This document shows positions 14,774 through 19,923 of a stretch of DNA of 19,923 bases, piece by piece. The first letter of the stretch is position 1. Each line of letters starts with the position of its first letter. Position numbers and translations under genes: made by a program. Below the pieces are notes generated by a model that was not told where the DNA came from, made no database searches, and saw nothing but the letters and a program-made list of their open reading frames with translations. The stretch lies in the NCBI GenBank assembly GCA_030765605.1, contig JAVCCG010000003.1, positions 1 to 19,923 on the forward strand. Reading direction: 5' to 3'. The DNA is from Candidatus Alcyoniella australis. Lineage in GTDB: Bacteria; Lernaellota; Lernaellaia; JAVCCG01; Alcyoniellaceae.

Positions 14774-15829
14774 GTGAAACAACAGCAGGGTAAAGGTTCA
14801 TTGGCCGATCGGGCGCTGGTGCTCGGGATCGACGCCGGCGGCACCAAAACCGTGGCGCTGGTGGCCACCGAACAAGGCGAGGCCGTGGGCCTGGGACGCG
14901 GTTACGGCGCCAACTACCAGTCGGTGGGCAAGGTGCGCGCGGGGATCGAGCTTAAGCGCGCCATCGACTCGGCGCTGCAAATGGCCGGTCCGGGCAAGGT
15001 GGTCAGCGCCTGTTACGGCGTGGCCGGGGCGGACCGCGAGATCGACTTCGAGATAATCCGCGAGCTCATGGCGAAGTTCGACCCGGCGCAGGAATCAATG
15101 CTGTGCAACGACACGGCCGTGGCCCTGCGCGCCGGTACAGACGACGGTGTGGGTGTGGCCCTGATCGGCGGCACCGGCTCGAACTGCATGGGCTTCAACC
15201 GCGAGGGCAAGCACGTCAAGGTCGGCGGCATGGGCTGGTATTGCGGCGATTACGGCTCGGCCGACTACATCGTCAAGCAGGCGATCCCCGAGGCCTGGAA
15301 GGGCTTTGACGGCCGCGGTCCCAAGACGCTGCTGACCTCGATGTTCGCCGAGGCTTTGGGCGTGGACCGGATCGACGACATCGTGCAGTTCGAGTTCGCC
15401 GACGACTTCAAACCCATGTTCTGGCACCAATACGCCAAGGTGGTGTTCGAGGCTGCGCGACGCGGCGACAAGACGGCGATCAAGCTGCTGCGCGCCACCG
15501 GCAAACTCGCGGCGGGCGACGCCCTGGGCTGCATCCGACAGCTTTTCAAACGCGGCGAAGCGGTGACCGTTGTTCTCGGCGGCAGCGTTTACCAAAAGGG
15601 CCGCCATCCGGCGCTGGTCAACGGGCTGACCGATGAGCTGGCCCGACGCTGGCCCACGGCCAAGGTGATCAAGCTGCGCCAGGAGCCGATCGTCGGCGCG
15701 GCCCTGTGGGCCCTGGATCACCTACTGGGCAGGCCTGCCGGACGCAAACGCACCGCGACCCTGCGCCGCACGCATAAAGTGCTCGAAGCATCGGTGTCTC
15801 CCTTGGATGACTTTTTAGACGAGTCGTGA
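14774..15829 (+). CDS. BadF/BadG/BcrA/BcrD-type ATPase, N-acetylglucosamine-kinase-like
   Basis: A 351-residue member of the ASKHA (actin-like ATPase) fold. Phosphate-1 loop GIDAGGTKT (18-26), GVAGADREI (82-90), N-D pair at 112-113 (CNDTAVAL), phosphate-2 loop LIGGTGSN (130-137), a GDYGSADYIV segment (158-167) and the adenosine motif VVLGGSVYQKG near 270. Known NAG kinases have GDEGS or GGEGS at the last but one site; here Glu is Tyr. Single-domain length and the absence of a [4Fe-4S] cysteine pattern argue for a sugar kinase rather than a benzoyl-CoA or 2-hydroxyacyl-CoA dehydratase activator. GTG 14774 has only a weak binding site; TTG 14801, six bases after AAAGG, is an alternative. The stop overlaps the next start as GTGA. 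The likely role is phosphorylating the sugar handled by the upstream oxidoreductase (inference). Confidence 0.87.
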   Translation: MKQQQGKGSLADRALVLGIDAGGTKTVALVATEQGEAVGLGRGYGANYQSVGKVRAGIELKRAIDSALQMAGPGKVVSACYGVAGADREIDFEIIRELMAKFDPAQESMLCNDTAVALRAGTDDGVGVALIGGTGSNCMGFNREGKHVKVGGMGWYCGDYGSADYIVKQAIPEAWKGFDGRGPKTLLTSMFAEALGVDRIDDIVQFEFADDFKPMFWHQYAKVVFEAARRGDKTAIKLLRATGKLAAGDALGCIRQLFKRGEAVTVVLGGSVYQKGRHPALVNGLTDELARRWPTAKVIKLRQEPIVGAALWALDHLLGRPAGRKRTATLRRTHKVLEASVSPLDDFLDES

Positions 15830-17370
15830 GCAAACGCCCTTTCCAGCGCGACCTGGCAAAATCGATAGCACTGCTTGGGCCGCTGTACGGCGCGCCGCTG
15901 GCGCTGAACCTGCTGGTCGAGCATCGACTCGGCCTCTGGCAGTCGCTGCTGCTGACGATTGCCCTGCTGCTGGGGACCCTGCTGGGCCGCCTGCCGCGGC
16001 CCCTGCGCCTGGCGTTGATTGCTCTGCACTGCACGCTGTTGGTATTGGCTCTGGCCCTGGGCGCAACGGTTTACGTTTTGATCGGACCCGGCCAACGTCT
16101 GGCATTGGCCCTGGGCGCGCTGCTGTGCGTCGGCCTGTGGCTCGGCCTGCAGCGAAGGGAACGAGCGCGAGGTAAATCCTCTCCGCGTGCGCTGTTGCTG
16201 CTGGGCTGCCTGATCCCGCTGTGCTTCGCGCTGTACTCCCTGGACGTGCCGTGGTTCGTCTCGCTCGCGCTGCTTGGTCTGCTGCTGCCGCTGTGGACAT
16301 TGCGGCTGCGAAACGCACGCGTCCTGCACAGCATGGGCGTCGCCTGGTTGATTACGCTGGGCGTGCTGCTGGCGGCGTTTGCCCAGGGCGTTGACACTGC
16401 CAACACGCAGCGCGTGCTCGATCAGCCCGGAGTCAGCGCGCTTTACACCTACAAGCACGGCGGCGAGCTGGCCGGACGCATGGGACGCGGCGCGCGCTTT
16501 ATCGAGCGCCTGCCCGACGGCGACTATCTGGCGTTCACCCTTGATCCCGGGCCGTACCTCTATCGCCTCGACCCGCGACCGCCCTATGCAAAGCAGGCGC
16601 GATCCGCGCTGCACCTCTCGGATCAGCTGCGGATCGTTGATGGGCGCACGGCCTTTGCCGGTTGGGGCTCGTCTCCGGCGCAGCTGGATTTGCAAAGTCT
16701 TGAGGCCCGGCGGCTTTGCGACTCGCGCTCGGGGCACGTCAGCGACCTGATCGGCCCGGTCGCCGGGCACCTGCTGTTCGGCTACGACTGGCTGCGCCCC
16801 TACTTCGGCGACCTGGAGCTGGGCCGCGACAAGCCCAGCTACCCGGCGATCCCAGGTCGTTGGTACAACTTCGAGCACTACGGCGAGCTGGCCTGGATCA
16901 GCGTGCTGAGCCTCAATCCGGCCAAGCACGGGCTGTACCAATACGATCCACGCGGCGGCTCCCTCGAACTCAAGGCCCAGGGGATCCAGGGCAGCATGCG
17001 CCTGGACGAGCGCTATGCCTATGTGATCGACCCCTTGAGCCCGGATTTGACGCGCATCGACCGCAACACCGGCGAGCGCCGCAGCATCGACCTGGGCCTG
17101 GGCACGCGCTGCATGTGGCTGGACCCGGGGCGCGGGCTGCTGGCGGTCTCGGGATTTCTCGACGGCAGGCTGTGGCTGATCGACACCGCGCAAATGCGTG
17201 TGCTCAAGGTGCTGCAAACCGGCGGCCGCGTGCGCTGGATCGCCTACGACGAGCTGGACGACGCGCTACTTGTCTGCTCCAACGTCGGCGGGATCAAGAT
17301 CGAGCTTGGCGCTGCCCTCGCCTCACGCGCCGCGGATCACGGCCCCTCGCACACGGTCTGGACGCCGTAG
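15826..17370 (+). CDS. Seven-helix membrane protein with propeller-like C-terminal domain
   Basis: A 514-residue protein starting at a GTG that overlaps the upstream stop (GTGA, 15826-15829). Seven hydrophobic segments are visible at about 11-31, 38-54, 61-86, 91-108, 122-138, 143-160 and 170-188. A soluble domain of about 320 residues follows, with repeating strand units such as GDYLAFTLDPGPYLYRLDPR, YAYVIDPLSPDLTRIDRNTG and GLLAVSGFLDGRLWLIDTAQ, similar in style to YVTN/SMP-30-type beta-propellers. If the N-terminus is cytoplasmic, seven helices place this domain outside. No named family is recognised; related proteins may exist among uncharacterised integral membrane proteins. Coupling to the kinase-like gene suggests a sensor or transport role in the same pathway (inference). 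The last 34 bases overlap the opposing gene. Confidence 0.78.
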   Translation: MSKRPFQRDLAKSIALLGPLYGAPLALNLLVEHRLGLWQSLLLTIALLLGTLLGRLPRPLRLALIALHCTLLVLALALGATVYVLIGPGQRLALALGALLCVGLWLGLQRRERARGKSSPRALLLLGCLIPLCFALYSLDVPWFVSLALLGLLLPLWTLRLRNARVLHSMGVAWLITLGVLLAAFAQGVDTANTQRVLDQPGVSALYTYKHGGELAGRMGRGARFIERLPDGDYLAFTLDPGPYLYRLDPRPPYAKQARSALHLSDQLRIVDGRTAFAGWGSSPAQLDLQSLEARRLCDSRSGHVSDLIGPVAGHLLFGYDWLRPYFGDLELGRDKPSYPAIPGRWYNFEHYGELAWISVLSLNPAKHGLYQYDPRGGSLELKAQGIQGSMRLDERYAYVIDPLSPDLTRIDRNTGERRSIDLGLGTRCMWLDPGRGLLAVSGFLDGRLWLIDTAQMRVLKVLQTGGRVRWIAYDELDDALLVCSNVGGIKIELGAALASRAADHGPSHTVWTP

Positions 17371-18407
17371 GGCCGCAGGTCATCGAGCATCCGCCCTGCG
17401 CCGAAGGCCTGGGACGGGGTCAGCGCGCCGCGCGGCAGATCCTCGGCCAGCAACCGTTTCGCACCGTAGAGAATGATCTGCGCGGTCAGCAGGTAGACGT
17501 CTGATCCCCAGACTTGGCAGGCCACCGTGCCGCTGGGCGATGTGCCGCGCACCAGCACCTTGAAGCGTGCCGCCTGCCGCTCGCTGAGCGTGGGGCCGCG
17601 CTTATTCGATTTAAGCGAGCGCTCGATCATCGCCAGCATCGGCGTGCGGCCCGAGCTTTCATCCGCGGGCTGGAACAACCGGGCCGCCTTGGGTTTCATC
17701 ACCATCCAGTTGCGCACGTCGCGCAGGGCGATGTGGCGCGGCAGCAGCACCGGCTCGCCGCCGGGGAAGCTCAGGGCGCTGTGCAGCCCCTCCTGGTCGA
17801 GGAACGCCACGCGCTGCTCGGCCGCGCCCGGAACCTGGGGCGTAAGCTCGCCGTCGAGAAAGCAGAAGGTCTCGCCGCCAAAAACTTTGAGCGCCGAGAG
17901 CTTGGTGCCGCGGCTGGTGGAGAAGCCCGGCACGTAATAGAACATGTCGATCTCGTCCACATCGGGCAGCCGCTGCGCGGCCAGGGCCGCGGCGCAATCG
18001 CCCAGCGAATACTCGAAGGCCATCGAGGGGATCACGCTCACCTTGCGCTGCGTGGCCTCGTCAAAAAAACGCTGGAAGACCTCGAGCATGTAGCGCTGCT
18101 CGCCGGTGGTATCCAGGAAGTGCACGCCGGATTCGATGCAGCGCTGGATCACCGGCGGCCCCAGATCGATGAACGGACCGGCCGTGTCGATCAACACCGC
18201 GGCATCCGCAATCAGCGCATCGATGCTTTGTGGATCGCCCACATCAGCCGTGCGCACCTCGTGCAGCCCGTTGCACTCGGCGTTGAGTTCCTCCAGCCGC
18301 CCTTGGTCGCGGCCGCCGATAATCAGCGCCAGACCCTGGGCCGCAGCCTGCTTGACCACCAGTTCTCCGGTGTAGCCCGTGGCTCCTAAAACAGCTATCT
18401 TCTTCAT
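17337..18407 (-). CDS. Saccharopine dehydrogenase-like NAD(P)-binding protein
   Basis: A 356-residue cytoplasmic oxidoreductase-like protein. ATG 18407 (MKKIAVLGATGYTGEL) puts the Rossmann loop GATGYTG at residues 8-14 as usual; a GTG at 18422 would add five residues. Further family features: IGGRDQGRLEEL after strand two, AAVLIDTAGPFIDLGPPVIQ, and GVHFLDTTGEQRYM, which match the saccharopine-dehydrogenase NADP-binding domain group that also includes trans-acting enoyl reductases of lipid synthesis. A true lysine-pathway role is unlikely because the lysine-forming partner domains are absent. The binding site before the ATG is poor. It converges on the seven-helix gene with 34 shared bases and is divergent from the DUF721 gene, with only 55 bases between starts. 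Confidence 0.88.
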   Translation of the reverse strand: MKKIAVLGATGYTGELVVKQAAAQGLALIIGGRDQGRLEELNAECNGLHEVRTADVGDPQSIDALIADAAVLIDTAGPFIDLGPPVIQRCIESGVHFLDTTGEQRYMLEVFQRFFDEATQRKVSVIPSMAFEYSLGDCAAALAAQRLPDVDEIDMFYYVPGFSTSRGTKLSALKVFGGETFCFLDGELTPQVPGAAEQRVAFLDQEGLHSALSFPGGEPVLLPRHIALRDVRNWMVMKPKAARLFQPADESSGRTPMLAMIERSLKSNKRGPTLSERQAARFKVLVRGTSPSGTVACQVWGSDVYLLTAQIILYGAKRLLAEDLPRGALTPSQAFGAGRMLDDLRPYGVQTVCEGP

Positions 18408-18462
18408 GGGCAAAGCATACACTAGGCCGGTAGCCCGGTGCAGCTTTTGCCCTTGGAGAGCA

Positions 18463-18993
18463 ATGCGCGATTACACGCCGCACAACAGACGGACCGACCC
18501 CGCCGGCAAGCTGGTGATCGAGGCGCTGGAGGCCCTGGGCCTGGGCAAGGGACTCAAGCGCTACGGCGTGCTGGCCGATTGGGAGTCGATCGTCGGGCCG
18601 GGCCTGGCGAGGCGCTGCCGCCCTGCGGGCTACAAGGGCGACAAGCTGGTAGTGGCCGTGCACGGCGGTTCGGTCTGGCAGCACCAGCTGTACCTGATGC
18701 GCTCTCAGATCCTGGACAAGATCAACCGCGTGGTTGCGCCGGAGCATGTGGAGGAGATCCGCATCGAGCCGATGGGACGGCCCGAGGAGTACGAACTGCC
18801 TCGGCGCCATTTTCCGCCACCGCCGCAGCTCGAGGGGCTGCCGATCGATCGCGAGCAGCTCCAAAGCCTTTTAGCCGACTCGGGGCTGGAGCCCGACGAT
18901 CCGCTACGCAAGGCGCTGGAGCGCTATTTGCGTCACAGCATGCAACTCAAGCACTGGCGCGCCGAACAGCTTGACCCGGAACAGGCCCCGTGA
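18463..18993 (+). CDS. DUF721 / DciA-like protein
   Basis: A 176-residue protein with ATG 18463 and GGAGAG just upstream. Residues about 15-105 match the DUF721 (DciA) fold: VIEALEALGLGKGLKRYGVL, then W-x-x-IVGPGLARRCRP, GDKLVVAVHGGSVWQHQL with the conserved W-x-x-x-L pattern, ILDKINRV and a last strand EEIRIEPMG. DciA proteins help load the replicative helicase DnaB in bacteria lacking DnaC/DnaI; many DUF721 proteins are untested. The C-terminal extension (about 110-176) is Pro- and charge-rich (RRHFPPPPQLEG), ends in a basic helix and is longer than in minimal members. The stop overlaps the next start (GTGA). Gene neighbours are secreted proteins, not replication genes. Confidence 0.82.
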   Translation: MRDYTPHNRRTDPAGKLVIEALEALGLGKGLKRYGVLADWESIVGPGLARRCRPAGYKGDKLVVAVHGGSVWQHQLYLMRSQILDKINRVVAPEHVEEIRIEPMGRPEEYELPRRHFPPPPQLEGLPIDREQLQSLLADSGLEPDDPLRKALERYLRHSMQLKHWRAEQLDPEQAP

Positions 18994-19460
18994 TATTTCG
19001 ACGCGTCGCGGCCGCGCTGCTGTTGATTGTGGCTCTGCCGATGATCCCGGCGGCCCAGACCGGAACCTCGGGCTGGCCCGAGAACGCGCTGGTAAAAATT
19101 TATGCGCCGGGGCACGAGGACTACGTCGGCCGCCAACAGGTGAGCCTGACTCAACGCGACGGCTCGTTTACCATCGGGCTGCGCAACGGTTTGAGCGAAT
19201 CGACGATCAAGCATCGCGGCGAGCTGCTCGACGCGGCGGTGATCGACGGAGCGGACGGCGGCCAGGCAATGGTCGTCGACCTACGGGCCGACGGGGTTGA
19301 ACGAGTACTGTTGATCGGCTCGGCCGGGTTGATCGAGCACCTCGAGGCTCTGGCCCGCGAGCGCAAGGTGGCGGCCCAGATAGCCGTGGATCCGCTGACG
19401 CGGATCGCCACGTTCGAGGTCGAGCTGAGCGGTTGGATCGGACTACGTTCAAAGGAGTGA
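18990..19460 (+). CDS. Small secreted protein, paralog of the next gene
   Basis: A 156-residue protein starting at GTG 18990, overlapping the DUF721 stop by four bases. It has a clear signal peptide (RRVAAALLLIVALPMIPAAQ, cleavage after AAQ or near it), then a beta-rich domain with VKIYAPGHEDYVGRQQVSLT, LLDAAVIDGADGGQAMVVDL and RVLLIGSAGLIEHLEALARE. It aligns by eye along its length with the product of the following gene, although identity is low. No known family is recognised. The product should lie in the periplasm, as there is no lipobox. A tandem duplication followed by divergence is the simplest explanation. Confidence 0.72.
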   Translation: MIFRRVAAALLLIVALPMIPAAQTGTSGWPENALVKIYAPGHEDYVGRQQVSLTQRDGSFTIGLRNGLSESTIKHRGELLDAAVIDGADGGQAMVVDLRADGVERVLLIGSAGLIEHLEALARERKVAAQIAVDPLTRIATFEVELSGWIGLRSKE

Positions 19461-19462
19461 GC

Positions 19463-19923
19463 ATGAGACGCGCCCTTATCGTACTGCTGGCGATATCGCT
19501 GCTAATGGCCGCGCACAGCGCCGTGGCCCAGGAAAACCAGAGCCGCTGGACCGGACCGCTGAACGGCGAACTGATGGTCTTTCGTAGCGGCGAGCCCGGA
19601 TACATCGGCGAGCAAAGTTTTCAGATCGCCTTCACCGGGCCGCAGATCACTCTGACGCTGAGCAACGGCGATGCGCTGCAGAAGATCGAGCGCAACGGCG
19701 CGGGCATCGGCTCCCAGGCGATCGCGGGCGAGAACGGCAGCCAATGCCTGCTGCTGGCCTACGAGGACGAGGCGGGCAAGCAGATGCTGCTGATCGCCGG
19801 CACCCAGTCGTTCATCGACTTTTTAGTTGAGCAGGCCGGTCTGCAAACCAAGCCCATCGAGCACGAGAACGCGGGCGCGGCGAACTTCGCCCTGGTCCAG
19901 CTGCTGGCCCGCGACTGGGAACA
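19463..19923 (+). CDS. Small secreted protein, right end cut by window
   Basis: Starts at ATG 19463 with AAAGGAG 6-12 bases upstream and runs open to the window end (at least 153 residues). The signal peptide MRRALIVLLAISLLMAAHSA is followed by VAQ. The mature part reads GELMVFRSGEPGYIGEQSFQ, then ITLTLSNGDALQKIE, GSQAIAGENGSQCLLLAYED and MLLIAGTQSFIDFLVEQAGL. These segments match the order of the upstream gene: V-x-x-Y-x-PG-x-x-x-YVG-x-Q, then the L-x-x-G segment, IDGADGGQAMVVDL and RVLLIGSAGLIEHLE. It is therefore a diverged tandem paralog of unknown function, two bases after the upstream stop. The C-terminus is not visible, so an additional domain cannot be excluded. Confidence 0.75.
   Translation, partial: MRRALIVLLAISLLMAAHSAVAQENQSRWTGPLNGELMVFRSGEPGYIGEQSFQIAFTGPQITLTLSNGDALQKIERNGAGIGSQAIAGENGSQCLLLAYEDEAGKQMLLIAGTQSFIDFLVEQAGLQTKPIEHENAGAANFALVQLLARDWE

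Noticed and set aside
13301-14782. 493-codon antisense frame across the oxidoreductase
   Set aside because: Spans two clear plus-strand genes and shows no fold or start signal.
15718-17217. 499-codon antisense frame across the seven-helix gene
   Set aside because: Extremely Gln/Arg-rich shadow with no recognisable domain; the plus frame gives coherent helices and is coupled to the upstream gene.

Overview
The window is mostly high-GC and densely coded. It comes from a Gram-negative, diderm bacterium: it carries a complete TonB-dependent outer-membrane uptake set, a lipobox lipoprotein and several Sec-type signal peptides. The thiolase, the DUF721/DciA-like protein and above all a lipoprotein with a Gly/Asp linker ending in 16 consecutive Asp suggest a deltaproteobacteria-like lineage (Myxococcota, Desulfobacterota or a related candidate phylum such as Lernaellota). 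That placement is inference from protein style; there is no rRNA gene to test it. No rRNA, tRNA, CRISPR array, intact transposase or phage gene was seen.

Layout. 1-1249: the 3' part of a YARHG-domain secreted-protein gene, overlapped by a small two-helix membrane protein gene. 1253-1273: a two-way hairpin terminator that also serves a minus-strand gene of which only about 40 C-terminal codons survive (1292-1432). 1567-2307: a TauE/SafE (TSUP) permease. 2308-2759: AT-rich, no convincing gene. 2760-2960: a 66-residue single-helix protein. 3168-4454: acetyl-CoA acetyltransferase (thiolase) with a textbook terminator. 4505-6126: an AT-rich, island-like stretch with a broken rhuM-type gene, two copies of a 20-bp direct repeat and a membrane protein with a poly-Glu tract.

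6127-11008, minus strand: an outer-membrane TonB-dependent receptor, then ExbB, ExbD, TonB and a small membrane protein, packed with 1-bp gaps or overlaps after a 162-bp gap behind the receptor. Together they form a self-contained energised import system: the inner-membrane ExbB/ExbD channel uses the proton gradient to drive TonB, which pulls on the receptor plug. The substrate cannot be read from sequence.

11109-19923: mainly plus-strand genes. A GNAT acetyltransferase is followed by the poly-Asp lipoprotein, which is coupled to a flippase-like multi-helix protein. Next comes a three-gene run: a Gfo/Idh/MocA oxidoreductase, a BadF/BcrA-type (NAGK-like) kinase or ATPase, and a seven-helix protein with a propeller-like exported domain. 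This run looks like a small sugar-modification or catabolism operon. It converges, with a 34-bp overlap, on a minus-strand saccharopine-dehydrogenase-like gene. That gene is divergent from a run of a DUF721/DciA-like protein and two related small secreted proteins, the second cut by the window edge.

The window is mainly ordinary genome. The parts most worth a second look are the five-gene import module with its unassigned small protein and extended ExbB, the Gfo/Idh-kinase-membrane protein operon, the tandem secreted paralogs at the right end, and the two decayed genes marking past rearrangements.
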